Positions 1 through 10,418 of a stretch of 64,000 nt of DNA are shown one piece after another. The DNA lies in the NCBI GenBank assembly GCA_014529385.2, contig CM043953.1, positions 115,168,049-115,232,048 on the forward strand, in the 5' to 3' direction. How positions within the stretch are numbered: position 1 is the first letter of the stretch; every line of letters begins with the position of its first letter. This DNA comes from Adiantum capillus-veneris. Lineage: Eukaryota; Streptophyta; Polypodiopsida; Polypodiales; Pteridaceae. The notes below the pieces were generated by a model. It ran no database searches, was not told the origin of the DNA, and saw nothing but the letters and a program-made list of their open reading frames with translations. Position numbers and translations under genes: made by a program.

Positions 1-332
1 GATGAGAAAGATGTTGATCACTATGCAATGGATTTACATGTAGAAATCATAATGGGGATAGTGTGATTGACTATATGCTACTCTTGAAGCCATCATGTAT
101 TGCATAAAGAGTTTTATGCTTGTCCAATGGACCCAAGAATTAGACCATTGAATCTTATGTAATGAGCTTGTATGTGGAGAAGAAACTAAGCATGATAAAA
201 TTAGCCAAAGGAAAGAGAAAATATCTCTATGTATGGACTTTAAATGGGCATTAATTTGCACTGAAATGATTGAGCAAAAGTTATGGATGAAAAGTTTCAA
301 CATGATGCACCAATGGATACTAAATGGAAAGA
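1..332 (+). pseudogene. LINE-A fragment 1, endonuclease domain remnant
   Basis: Remnant of the apurinic-type endonuclease of a non-LTR retrotransposon, the enzyme that nicks the target for target-primed reverse transcription. It aligns by eye with the endonuclease of the LINE on the other strand at about 62.6-63.1 kb. The words around the start (DEK.xDHY) and the HNGDSVIDYxLL-like stretch near 48-95 are shared, but about 75 bp present in that copy are missing near position 26. Stops and frame changes make it non-coding. The element runs off the left edge of the window, so its 5' end is unseen. It is followed directly by a foldback insertion. Confidence 0.7.
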
Positions 333-662
333 CATTAGGAAAAATATGAACCACAAAGGGCCCAAGTCAAAGATTCTTTTGGAATATACTCTCTACACCA
401 ATGAGAATGGGGGTGTGGTGGCCACGGTCCAAATTTTTCATTTTTTGAATGGCCATAACTTGAGCAATTTAACTTCAAATTTGTCGGCCAATAGTGCATT
501 TGGATTGTAATGTCGAGCTCTTTCCATAGATATGTTACATAATATAATTTTGAGGTACCTAGATATGAGCTATCCATTCTCTCCCTTTTATGTTCTATTG
601 TTGACTTAAATATGACTGGTTGCTCTTACAAGGCCCTCTTGGGGTTCATATTTTTCCTAATG
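333..662. mobile_element. MITE-like foldback insertion A (330 bp) in LINE-A
   Basis: The two ends are inverted copies of each other over about 30 bp with two mismatches: the left end begins CATTAGGAAAAATATGAACC and the right end is its reverse complement. The sequence interrupts LINE-A between a word ending TGGAAAGA and a word starting TTTCAAGAAAG, which are adjacent or nearly so in the second LINE. There is no coding capacity. The target duplication is only 1-2 bp or unclear, so the superfamily is not assigned. Size and structure fit a non-autonomous DNA transposon. Confidence 0.7.
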
Positions 663-906
663 ATTTCAAGAAAGTTATTTATCCTTGTGTTGAAGAATGT
701 TTTTCCATAAAGCAGGCCCATGGTATCAATAAAGATAGATCATGCAAAAGGTATCTTGATAAAGAATCTCAAGATGCTCGAAAGTCCTTGATAAAGCTTG
801 ATGCAACTATGGACCAAGACAACTATCAAAGTCATTTGCATACATACAATGTAATGATTCAAAAGAAGTAAAGAATATGGGAAGTAAAGCATCAGTGTTT
901 TCAAGT
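663..906 (+). pseudogene. LINE-A fragment 2, linker between endonuclease and RT
   Basis: Matches the LINE-B sequence between endonuclease and reverse transcriptase (complement of about 62.46-62.67 kb). Shared words include FKKVI.xC.EECF.IK, DKExQDARKSLI and LDATMD.DNYQSHLHTYN. One frame stays open from 620 to 871, so this portion is relatively well preserved even though the whole element is dead. It ends at the target duplication TTTCAAGT of the next insertion. Confidence 0.7.
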
Positions 907-1146
907 CTCGGGGGAGTCACTCACAAATATGTAAGTGTAGCACGTGGGTTCAACAAAAGGAGTTTTTTTTAAATATTTTATTTTTACATTTTTTACAGAC
1001 AGAAGGGTATCATTTAAGGGGGGTATTTATAGATTGAATACAGAAAGGGTGTGTTTTATGCACAAAAAATTCATAGATAAGGGATTTCATAAATAGGCTT
1101 TGAACGCACGTGATATGCAAAATTTACATATAGTGAACCTCCCGAG
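907..1146. mobile_element. MITE-like insertion B (240 bp) with long TIRs and 8-9 bp TSD
   Basis: Begins CTCGGGGGAGTCACTC and ends with the inverse GTGAACCTCCCGAG. The similarity between the ends continues inward for about 50 bp with gaps, including TATGTAA and CACGTG.GTTCAA in both arms. TTTCAAGT flanks it on both sides (899-906 and 1147-1154), and the second LINE has only one copy of this word. An 8-bp duplication suggests hAT; reading it as 9 bp (TTTCAAGTC) with long TIRs would suggest a Mutator-like MITE. No coding capacity. Confidence 0.75.
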
Positions 1147-1935
1147 TTTCAAGTCCAAGAAAAGGTACATGCATGTGGAAGATTTTGAGGAAACTTGAGG
1201 GGAAGCGGGCTAAAAAGTTTGGTAACTTGAGTCTTGTGGATATATATACACATTGTAAGAACCTATATGAGCACCAAATGCCAAAATAATACCATCTTAT
1301 GGGGCTAATTCCCATGTATGCCCTCTTTCTTTACTATTGAGGATGTGTAGGGTGGGCTTGGAAAGTTAGCCACTTACAAAGCTGGAGATCTTCAAAGTAT
1401 CAAGCTACAAATGATTAATTGGACAAGAGATTTTTACATGAGTGGATGTGTTATATGTTCAATCTTGCACTTCAAAAAGGTATGCCTTATGATTGGAGTA
1501 CTAATTGGGTCAAACCTTTGCATACAGGAAAGGATGTAAAGAATGTAAGTGACTACCGGACTATAATAATTGAATCTCTTATGGAAAAGTTGTTTGGGTA
1601 CATAATGGAGATGAAATTGATCAGTGATTGAGCTAAAGATAATGGCAATCATGCAAAAGAAGAAGTGAATTTTTGTCAATGCCATAGCACCATTGATCAT
1701 CTTGTTACTCTTTGTGATCTCATGAAGGAAAGTCAGTTGAAAGGCAAGAGATTGCGTTGTTGCTATGTGGACTTTAAAAAGCCTTTGTTATGATTCCACA
1801 TAACAATCTATGGAGAAGCATGAAAGAACTCCAAGTGCCAACTGAGTTTATGCTTGTGCTCTCTCAAATCTATGAGAAGGTGATGTGTCAATTGTACATG
1901 GAAAGAGGAATTTCAAAAAACTTTGCAAGCACTAT
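1147..1935 (+). pseudogene. LINE-A fragment 3, N-terminal part of reverse transcriptase
   Basis: Reverse transcriptase N-terminal half of a non-LTR element. Recognisable stretches are HEWMCYMFNLALQKGMPYDW, NWVKPLH, a degraded fingers motif (NVSDYRTIIIESLMEKLFG) and FVMIPHNNLWRSM. All have counterparts in LINE-B. Several stops and frameshifts are present, for example TGA after KLISD near 1629. The sequence stops at ACTAT (1931-1935), which is repeated at 5102-5106 where the RT resumes. Confidence 0.8.
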
Positions 1936-2074
1936 TGTAAGGTCCCTCTGGACTCCCTTATGGAGTATTTTGTTTTCAAAACGCCGTATTTCTTTATTAA
2001 CTTTATTCTAAAAAAGTGTGGGACAAGCCTCTTATGGACATGGCACAACTTAAAAGAGAAAATTCTATAGAGAG

Positions 2075-2308
2075 AAGAAGTCCTTTTTTTGAATTTTACT
2101 CACTAATGAGACACACCTCTTATGGACTTGAAACCTCACTTTTAAGAAGTCCAATTTTGTCTTTTTTCATTAGTGGAAAAATACTCACTTTAAGAAGTCC
2201 ACTTTTTGAGTTTTACTCACTAATGAGACACACCTCTGATGGACTTGAAACCTCACTCTTAAGAAGTCCACTTTTGTCTTTTTTCATTAGTGGAAAAATC
2301 CTCACTTA
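2075..2308. repeat. Two tandem copies of a ~117-bp unit
   Basis: Units start at 2075 and 2192 with AAGAAGTCC. Both carry TTTTACTCACTAATGAGACA, GGACTTGAAACCTCACT and CTTTTTTCATTAGTGGAAAA in the same order with few differences. Open reading frames here simply follow the repeat. Confidence 0.85.
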
Positions 2309-2414
2309 TTTGATTTTTTATTTTTCTCCAAAAATAATAAAAATAATAGTCCTACAGATGTATCCATTATGTCAAATGTCATACCATAAGGACTTGTAGA
2401 GAATGTAATAAAAT

Positions 2415-2703
2415 TTAAGAGAAGACATATGAAGTGTAAGAAAATACATAAGAAGTGTAAGGTGTAAGAAGAATCATGTGAATTGTAAGGAGATGTAAGA
2501 GAAGGTATGTGAAGTGTAAGGGGCAAGAAAAGAAAACATGTGAATTATAAAAAAATATAGAAAAGACATTTGAATGAAAAGAAATCTAAGAGAAGACATG
2601 TGAAGTGTAAGAAAATAAAAGAAAAGACATGAGAAGTGTAAAAAGGTGTCAGAAGAATCAAGTGAATTGTAATGAGATGTAAGAAAAGGCACGTGAAGTG
2701 TAA
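2415..2703. repeat. Degenerate purine-rich tandem repeat
   Basis: An A/G-rich tract built from variants of GAAGACATGTGAAGTGTAAG. A block of about 105-115 bp starting near 2415 recurs starting near 2590, giving a higher-order period of about 175 bp. The short open frames on the opposite strand reflect composition and are not taken as genes. Confidence 0.75.
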
Positions 2704-2760
2704 GATGTAAGAAAAAATAAAAGTCATAATTTAACTCAAGTAAGAATTGAGTGGATTTGT

Positions 2761-5060
2761 TGACTCATCTAGTAAACTAAAATCTATAAGAACTTGGAGG
2801 CCATTGCTATATGAGAAGCCTCCTTTTGAAGAAGTTCACATATAGATATTCATGCTATCTCACCCTTAAGCTTCTCCCAACCCATACCTTCCAACAAAAA
2901 CTCACTTCTTTTTCTATAAGCAAATCTAATTCCTCTCTTCATTACAACCTCCATAGCTTGACAATGGAAGCTTGAACACCATTTCGTGGTCTCCTCTCTT
3001 ATATGAAGTTCTTGCTCAATCTTAGGATATATTTTATCTTCCTTATAGTTAGCAAGAATCCTAACTTCCTTCTACTTGCCAACTTCTACTTGCCAAACTC
3101 CTACCAATACTCTTAGTTATCTCCCATCCTTTTTTTTCTCAAATCCTCCTTGGACTACTCAATCTCATCACACTCAAGCTCTTGAAGGTTGTCCTTGGAA
3201 GAAGAAGCGGAAAAAGGTTTTGAAGAAGAAGAGGCCAACCTCTCCCAAGTACCTCTCTCTCTTGCTTTATAAACAAGTAACACTACTCTCTTTTGATTAA
3301 AGATATATCTATATTCCCTTCTATCTATTTTGCTATTATGTTGGCTCACATACTCAACCTTGAGAGGGTTACATACTATGTGACACATAGAAAATTTAGG
3401 ATTAATTTTAGAGTCACTCTACTCATTCACTTCATCTTAAGAAATCATAAACAAGGTTGTGATGGAGATTTACATAATTGTATGAGACCAATCATGCATT
3501 CATAGAAAGGCTGCATCCTACAAATTCTAAGAATGTTATTACCCTCTCACACTCCTACATGTCCTTCAATAAAGTAATCCATGACCATAATATGCTAAGG
3601 AAAATTATTATAGATTTATGGTACTTATCCCACTTAACTTAAGTAGAAAAGAATGCATTCTCACTTTTTGGCATAAATTGGTTGCTTGTTCACAATAACA
3701 AACAAAACTTAAGGTAGAGTAGAAGAAGTTTCACAATGTATATCGCACCATTTGTACCTTAGCAGTCTTGCTTTGTTATTTTAAATTTGTTTTTGGGAAT
3801 CGGGGGGGGGGGGGGGGGGGGGGGGGGAGGGAGAGGGGGTAAGGGAATAGCTTCACGGAAGTGATGTCCATGTGGCTTGAACATAAAACTCTCACCACTT
3901 CCATGGACATACCCCATGGATGGCAAGTGATGCAAAATCCAAAATCTAGGGATATGAAATGAAAACAGGGTTAACTTGAAAACCTTCAAGGAGACATAAC
4001 TCCTAAACACTCAAGAGACTCGTTGTCTTCTTTAAAGAATTGAATGAATAGAGATTAAAATGAACTCAGATTTAAGGGATAATAACTCAATGAAAGTAAT
4101 CTAAATTTTACTAACATAGGATATTTATCAAGAAGGTAAGACGTCCATAGCCCTAGCCAAGGATTTTAAATTTACGTAATTACTTAGAAGTATATGTAGT
4201 TACATGGTGTCAAATAACATATTGATGTTATTGCATAAAATGTAATCACAAACTAATCGATTAAGGAGAACGTAGTAACCCACAAAACGTATTATAAGCA
4301 TGATAACAATGTTATTAATATTATATATTGTGGTTATCATTTGTAATTATAGCATTTTGACATGTAATCACACATGTTATTAACGTGATTACGATGTTGT
4401 GGTCACGTTTATGAAATTCCTTAACAATCGACACAGCCGGATCATCTGAAAGAGAGAAAGAGAGTGCATTTACCTAATGATTTGGTGGAAGGATGGATTT
4501 TGGATGGCTAAAGTGTTGGCCGGAAAGTTGATTCAAATGTTTTTGTCTAAATAAAGATAATTTAAAGATGGAAAAAGGAGGTTCAAGTCACGGAGTGGGG
4601 TTTTAACTTGGGAATGTGGGATACATGTAGTTGATAATAACCCTCATCTTAGGGGAATGCATCAACGGTTGTGCTTGGTTAGAACCAAGAAAAAAAAGTT
4701 GATGACCTTAAACCAAGGGTAAATTAAAGAACTCCTACAAGTTGACCCTAGAAGGTTTAGCTCAACTTAGTTTACAATTGCAATTGGCAAGTATGCTCCA
4801 ACTTTAGAAGTAGTTCTCGAGGATTGGATGGATTTTTGACTTATCTAGTGGATGTTATCACCCCCTTGTGTTGGCATTGGAGACCAAAGAGGAGTCTTGT
4901 CTCAATGACGGTCTCAAGCGGAAGGGATGTCAAGTGTCACAGTGTAATCGTGGATATGGTGTAACTGGCAGACTATTTGGGAGTCACGATGCGACCATGG
5001 AATGTAGTATAGCCACAAGATGTAGTGCAACAAAATTTTTTTAGGGCTGTGAACATTTAT
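2761..5060. other. Rest of the 3.2 kb insertion, no genes seen
   Basis: AT-rich sequence with pyrimidine-rich tracts at about 2880-3250 and no stretch resembling a protein family. Short open frames lack recognisable motifs. The proline-rich frame near 3759-4010 is only the complement of the poly-G run. Confidence 0.5.
3802..3838 (+). repeat. Poly-G run of 26 G followed by G-rich tail
   Basis: 26 consecutive G residues at 3802-3827, then AGGGAGAGGGGG. Four or more G tracts make intramolecular G-quadruplex formation possible. The exact length may be affected by sequencing or assembly. Confidence 0.9.
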
Positions 5061-5101
5061 TTGAGACGGTGCAATCAATGACCCTTGGCATGGCTTTCAC
5101 A

Positions 5102-6074
5102 ACTATTGGGTACAACAAGGATGTCCGGTGTTGCCAACTCTCTTTGGTCTATACATTGATCAATTGGAAGAAATGGTACTTGACTTTATGCAAGAAGAAG
5201 TCATTGGAGAGGTCACTATTTTGCAATGTGGTAATCATGCTTTTTTTTATGTGGATGATATAGTGCTTCTAACACATACTTCAGAAGATGCACAAAAGCT
5301 TATGGTTGTCCTTGAGAACTTTTGCTTGCATAGTGGGCTGATTGTGAATGAATCCAAAACAAAGGCTATGCTTGTGAAAACCATAAGGGGAAGCCATGCA
5401 TTGTGTACAACAATGAGACGCTTGAAGTTATTGAGATGGTTAAGTACCTTGGCCTTGAGGTTCTTGCCAAACACAAGTGGCATGAATGTGCTATGCATTG
5501 TTTGGAAGCCGGAAAAGAGAATATTATGCATTCAAGAACATATGCAACGTGGGAAACATCAAGAACATATTATGCATTCAAGAACATATGCAACGTGGGA
5601 AACATCAAATATCGTAAGTACCTTGGTCTTGAGTTTTTGGCTAATCACAAGTGGCATGAATGTGCTATGCATTGTTTGGAAGCCAAAAAAAAGAGCATAG
5701 TATGCATTCAAGAACATATGCAATGTGGAAAACATCAAATTTTGGGTTCTCAAGAAGTACCTTTTTGACACATTGATGACATTGATTCTTCTCTATGGAG
5801 TTGAAGTGTGGGACATAGCATCTCAAAGTCTACTTGGAAAGCGTTTGAAAATGTCCAAAAGCATTTTCTTACAAAATTTCTCCAAGTTAAGACACAAATA
5901 CCATATATGCTCCTACTTCTTGAGTCGGGATCTCTTCCAATTGAGGTTATGGACAAGGAAAGGGTTGTGTAGTACATGATAAAGATGCATCAAAACCCCT
6001 CCCATTGACTTCTTACTATTGCTTGGGAAGCAAGAAAAAAAAGTTTGAAGGATTCATAAAATCAAGGTCTTGAG
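5102..6074 (+). pseudogene. LINE-A fragment 4, RT catalytic core and C-terminal region
   Basis: Resumes exactly where fragment 3 stopped. It reads through the palm domain with the catalytic FYVDDIVLL motif (about 5245-5270), LxxYCL/FCLHSGLIVNESKTKAM, then the post-RT region with LLYGVEVW (about 5790-5815). Its closest relative in the window is LINE-B. Internal tandem duplications at 5446-5745 and frameshifts abolish function. The sequence breaks at TTGAG (6070-6074), the target duplication of the copia element, and continues after 11291. Confidence 0.8.
5446..5745 (+). repeat. Nested tandem duplications inside the LINE-A RT
   Basis: A segment containing CACAAGTGGCATGAATGTGC occurs twice (about 5475 and 5645). 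Within the first copy a 45-bp segment with TATGCATTCAAGAACATATG is itself duplicated (about 5524 and 5569). LINE-B has a single copy, so the duplications are local events after insertion. Confidence 0.8.
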
Positions 6075-6396
6075 TGTTGAGATGTCGAGCTCTACACCTT
6101 GAGCTGGCATCCACTACGGGTCTTGGCCGCTTACGGCATTTACTCACTGGCGCGTTAGGTGACCGACATGGAGGATCTTTGCCAGTGATTCTACAGTTGG
6201 ACTACACTTATAGTGCCAGCCTAGTACGCTTCTAGCGAGTTTACACTTAGTGACCGCATGTACATATGTGCTACCTTTCAGGTTTAGCACTTAGTCATTT
6301 TGTAGTCTCTTTTCTGTGAAGAAGAAGAAGAAGCTTTCCATCTCTGTGTTCTTTGTGCTTGTCTTGTGTAGCTCTCTTGCATCCTCATTCTTTACA
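6075..6396 (+). repeat. copia 5' LTR
   Basis: 322 bp, TG...CA ends. By eye it differs from the 3' copy at six substitutions (four transitions, two transversions) and has no indels. A GAAGAAGAAGAAG tract near its end is shared by both copies. It should carry the promoter and the transcript start, but no single TATA box was convincing. Confidence 0.95.
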
Positions 6397-6410
6397 TGGT
6401 ATCAGAGCTT
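6397..6410 (+). promoter_or_regulatory. copia primer binding site (initiator tRNA-Met)
   Basis: TGGTATCAGAGC starts at the first base after the 5' LTR. This is the standard plant copia minus-strand primer site, complementary to the 3' end of initiator methionine tRNA. Confidence 0.9.
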
Positions 6411-6648
6411 GGTACAGGCAAGAGAGGCTAAGAGAGCAAGAGCATCACAATCCCTTCGTTCGCACAAGTTTCTGAATAGGTCTCCAAAGTGCAGTATACA
6501 GAGATTTACTGTACAAGTACAGTGGTTTTATGTACGCTTGATTGTGGACACTCATTGAGTGTAGAAAGCGTTACAGGTACCATGATAGCAGGTTCAGCAG
6601 ATTTACAGTTTTTTGCAGATTTCAGCTATTTTGTCTTAGTGCTTCAAG

Positions 6649-8487
6649 ATGTCTGACGGTTTCAGTCAGATTGTTACTGAGAAGCCTGAGAAAAATAACT
6701 ACCCTGCATGGAAGTTCAGAATAACAAATTTCCTAAAAGGAAAAGGTTATTGGGACTATGTAGAAGGAGACAATGAAAAGGAACCAGAGATTCCCGAGGC
6801 AAATGCTACAGCAGAACAAAGGAAAGCTTTGAGGGACTGGCAACAAGGCCAGAGCAAAGTGATGTATTGGATTTCTATGAGCATCACAGATGGCATGATG
6901 GGCTATCTACAGGATGTTGAAACCCCCGCCATTGCATGGAGAAACTTAGGCAGAGTGTTCGAGGTGAACACCAAAGCCAGGAAGCTTCAACTAAAGTCGG
7001 AGCTAAATCAGGTTAAGAGGAACAACCTCTCAATCAATGATTATTCCTTGAAGATCAAGAGTATCATTGAGGCTCTTGGATCTATTAAAGACTCAGTGGA
7101 AGACGATGACATTGTCCGTGCATTCTTGGATGGTCTAGGAGATGAGTATGTACATTTTAGGTCTTCCATGAATACAAGAGACGACATCCCCGTGTTCCAA
7201 GATTTGATTTCTATGCTTATTCTTGAGGAGAAGAACCTTGACACATCTTCTTCTCATGGCAGATATAAGTCTGAACAGGCCTTCTATTCTAACTCCAACA
7301 GAGGTAGAGGTAGAGGTCGTGGTCGAGGCCCAAGGGGTTGCAGGGGCCAATTTCTGGAAGGTCAATCAAATCAAAACAATACAGGTGGCAGGGGAAACCA
7401 GTCTCAAGGCAGGGGGAGTCAAAGAGGTCGTGGTGCAGGATCAAGCAGGCAGCAACATACTCCAGATAGCAGAGAATGTTGGACTTGTGGTGAAAGAGGT
7501 CACATGTCACGTGACTGTCCAAAGCGAAAAGCAAGTGGAAAGAGAGAACATGGCAACTATGCATCTACCAGCAGAGATGCAGATGATAGCAAAAACGAGC
7601 GCATGTTTGTTATGCAACATGTAATGAATACAATGACTGCAGAGAATTCCACCCAAGATGATGTTTGGTATGTGGATTCAGGTGCCTCTAATCACATGAC
7701 GTCTCGTGGAGAGTGGTTTAGAGATATGCACAAACCAGATGTGTCAGGCTATGTGCAGACAGGAGATGACACAGCTCACCCCATTGCTCATGTAGGGGAC
7801 ATACCTCTAAATACGAAGAGTGGGAAATCAAAGTACTTAGCAGATGTACTTCATGTCCCAAACATTACAAAGAATCTTGTTTCTGTTGGACAAATGGTTG
7901 AGCAGGGTTTGCAGGTTCGCTTCAATCCGAATGGCTGTTATGTAGAAGATTTCCAGAATGGCTGTAAGCTGATCACAGAGGGCAAATGTGTGGGCAGAAT
8001 GTTTACGCTCAATGTAGACATGCCTGAGGTAAAAGCTGCATTATTTGCACAGGGCACAGGTGTTGTGGCTGATGTTGACATTTGGCACAAACGCATTGGC
8101 CATGTCAATGAGCAGAGATTGCACAGCATGCAATCAAAACAGATTGTAAAAGGTTTGCCCAAATTCAAGGTGGATGGTATGCATAAAGTGTGTGCAGCAT
8201 GCCAGTTTGGAAAACAGTCAAAGGGCTCATTTCCACATGAGCGCAATGTATGTAAAAAGCCACTTGAGGTGGTGCACATAGATGTTTGGGGTCCAACCGA
8301 TACTGCAAGTATACATGGTTGCAGGTATTATGTCTCTTTCATTGATGACCATACAAGGAAAGTATGGGTCTACTTCATGCGTAACAAAAGTGAAGTGTTT
8401 GGTCACTTTCAAGACTTCAAAGTCATGATTGAGAAGGAGACAGATATGCAAATCAAGACATTGAGGTCAGATGGAGGGGGAGAGTAA
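6649..8487 (+). pseudogene. copia gag, protease and N-terminal integrase
   Basis: Open frame of 612 codons starting MSDGFSQIV. In order: gag/UBN2-like capsid region (residues 1-200; PAWKFRITNFLKGKGYWDYV, LDGLGDEY); an RG-rich linker (about 215-275) and CCHC zinc knuckle CWTCGERGHMSRDC (about 281-294); protease core WYVDSGASNHMT (about 340-350); GAG-pre-integrase HHCC region with HKRIGH and CAACQFGK (about 484-535); start of the integrase core HIDVWGP; second catalytic Asp in LRSDGGGE at the end. The frame closes at TAA 8485-8487, where copia elements normally have a tyrosine codon, so the stop is a point mutation and the same frame continues downstream. The start was chosen because it lies about 250 bp after the PBS and begins typical gag sequence. 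Confidence 0.92.
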
Positions 8488-9282
8488 TTCTCCAATGATA
8501 TTTCAGATTTTCTGCAAATGCATGGTATACGCAGGCAGTTTACATGCAGATATACTCCACAACAGAATGGGGTCGCAGAAAGGAAAAACAGGCACATTGC
8601 AGAGGTTGCACATGCATTGATGAATGAGAGGAACATGCCTCATCATTTCTAGGCTGAAGCCGTAAATACAATTGTGTACATTATGAACAGGACACCTACA
8701 GCTGCGGTGCATGATGTAACACCTGAGGAAAAGTTTACAAGTATAAAGCCTGATTTGGCACACTTGAAAGTGTTTGGCTGCATAGCTTAAGTGCATGTAC
8801 CAGATGAGTTGCATAAGAAATTGGATCCTAAAGCAGAGAAATGTATTCTTGTGGGATATTCCCTTGAACAAAAGGGGTACAGGTGCTACAATCCTACTAT
8901 ACGAGAATTACGAGTGAGCAGAGATGTAGTCTTTGATGAGATGAGCAGCTGGTACAGTAATGCATATGGCACTATTGGGGCTAATGTAAAAGATGATGTG
9001 GTCGTACAAAATGTGAGGCCACAGTCATGGGTTTTGAGTGGACCACAAGAGTCCTCTTCTCGTGGATCTGTTGAAAAGCCATGGAATGGTAGACTACGTA
9101 CGCAGGTTACTCCACCAGCAGGTACAAGGAATGTATCACGAAAAGGAAAGGAAAAGGTTGATGAACCTCCCTTTATGGCTGATGCATCATCAGGTTTTTC
9201 ACATGTATACATGGATTCAGATGGTTCTGAACAAAGTCTTGATGGGAATTTGGAATTCCGGCTGTCAGGACACCTGGTGTAA
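8488..9282 (+). pseudogene. copia integrase C-terminal half
   Basis: Continues the frame of the upstream gag-integrase. The third catalytic residue lies in PQQNGVAERKNR (about 8560-8590), followed by MNRTPTAA, LKVFGCIA and the CxLVGYS...KGYRCYNP region. Further in-frame stops are TAG 8650-8652 (Trp expected) and TAA 8788-8790 (Tyr expected). The frame is lost near 9255-9262 by an indel: the following PAVRTPGVRKVQED and PRRSNRVRN read in another frame that joins the RT. All defects look like ordinary decay and are not programmed signals. Confidence 0.88.
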
Positions 9283-9305
9283 GGAAAGTACAAGAAGATG
9301 CTAGA

Positions 9306-10418
9306 GGGCAAAGGAGTGACCCAGGACCGCGCAGATCTAATAGAGTCAGAAATCTAGTTCAGAAATTGACTTATGATGGGTATCTAGCGCATCACCAAGC
9401 CTACATGACTAAGGTGATACAGGATGTGGAGCCCACATGTTTTGAGGATGCAGTTGGAAATGTGCATTGGGATGATGCAATGAATGAAGAGATGGTTGCA
9501 TTGGAAGCAAACGACACATGGGAGTTGGTGCCATTGCCAAGTTGCAAGAAAGCTATTGGCTGTAAATGGGTGTATAAAACCAAGAATAAGGCTGATGGTA
9601 ACATTGAGCGTCACAAGGCAAGGCTGGTCGCAAAGGGTTATGCACAGACATATGGCATAGACTATGAGGAGACCTTTGCTCCAGTGGCAAAGATGACGAC
9701 TGTGAAAGCTGTCATAGCAGTGGCTGCATCTAGAGGATGGATTATGCATCAAATGGATGTAAAGAATGCCTTCTTGAATGGTGAGTTGCAAGAGGAAGTG
9801 TTTATGGATCAGCCACCTGGTTATGTTGATCCAGGTTACCCAGATTATGTATGCAGACTTCTCAAAGCTTTGTATGGTTTGAAGCAGGGCTCTAGAGCAT
9901 GGTATGACAGGATTGCCAAGTATCTTGTCAGTATTGGTTTTAGGAGAGCTCATGCTGATCATTCACTCTATGTACGTGAGAGTGATGAGGGGATTGTGGT
10001 CATTACCATATATGTAGATGAACTTATTATTGTTGGTGACAATGTTATGGAGATTGACCATGTGAAGGGTCTTCTCAAACAGGAGTTTGAAATGAAAGAT
10101 TTAGGCGAGTTGCGCTACTTTCTTGGCATTGAGGTGATCAGGACTCCAGAGGGTGTATGGCTATCACAGAGACAGTATGCTTTGGACATGTTGTCAAAGT
10201 ATGGTATGGCTGATTGTAAGCCAATTTCTATTCCCTTGGATGTGAATGCAAAGCTGAGTGTAGAGAAGGGTGATGTTGTTGAGGATGTCAATATGTACAG
10301 GAAGATGGTGGGTAGTCTAATCTACTTGACTATCACAAGGCCAGACTTGAGCTACACAGTAGGCTTGGAGAGTCAGTTCATGCAGCTTCCGAGGAAGCCA
10401 CATTTGGATGGAGTATGA
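9306..10418 (+). pseudogene. copia reverse transcriptase
   Basis: RVT_2-type reverse transcriptase, which copies element RNA into DNA in the virus-like particle. Motifs in order: W.DAMNEEMVALEANDTWELV, CKWVYKTK, ARLVAKGYAQ, DYEETFAPVAKM, MDVKNAFLNGEL, LLKALYGLKQ, RAWYD, and the catalytic box IYVDELIIVGD (about 10010-10040). Copia RTs normally have YVDD; here the second Asp is Glu. LGELRYFLGIEV, LSQRQYALDML and VGSLIYLTITRPDLSY follow. The frame ends at TGA 10416-10418 in a position usually occupied by Arg (CGA), and the same frame continues into RNase H. The open part runs back past 9366 in frame to about 9306. Confidence 0.92.

Larger units (their letters stand above)
1936..5101. mobile_element. 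3.17 kb non-coding TG...CA insertion (solo LTR-like or LARD-like)
   Basis: This block separates two halves of the LINE-A reverse transcriptase that are contiguous in LINE-B. It starts TGTAAGGTCC, ends TTTCACA, and is flanked by the 5-bp direct repeat ACTAT (1931-1935 and 5102-5106). TG...CA ends plus a 5-bp duplication are the signature of LTR-retrotransposon integration. No gag or pol similarity is seen inside and no internal LTR pair was found. A large solo LTR or a non-autonomous derivative is the likely reading. It contains two minisatellites and a long G run, described separately. Confidence 0.65.

Noticed and set aside
2302-2727. Three overlapping Phe/Ser/Leu-rich frames on the - strand
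   Set aside because: They follow the purine-rich minisatellite; no independent support.
3759-4010. Proline-rich 83-codon frame
   Set aside because: Complement of the poly-G run; no flanking protein-like sequence.
8485-8790. Programmed stop-codon readthrough in copia integrase
   Set aside because: Three stops at conserved Tyr/Trp positions without a consistent context look like decay.
9384-9962. 192-codon - strand frame
   Set aside because: Shadow of the copia reverse transcriptase.
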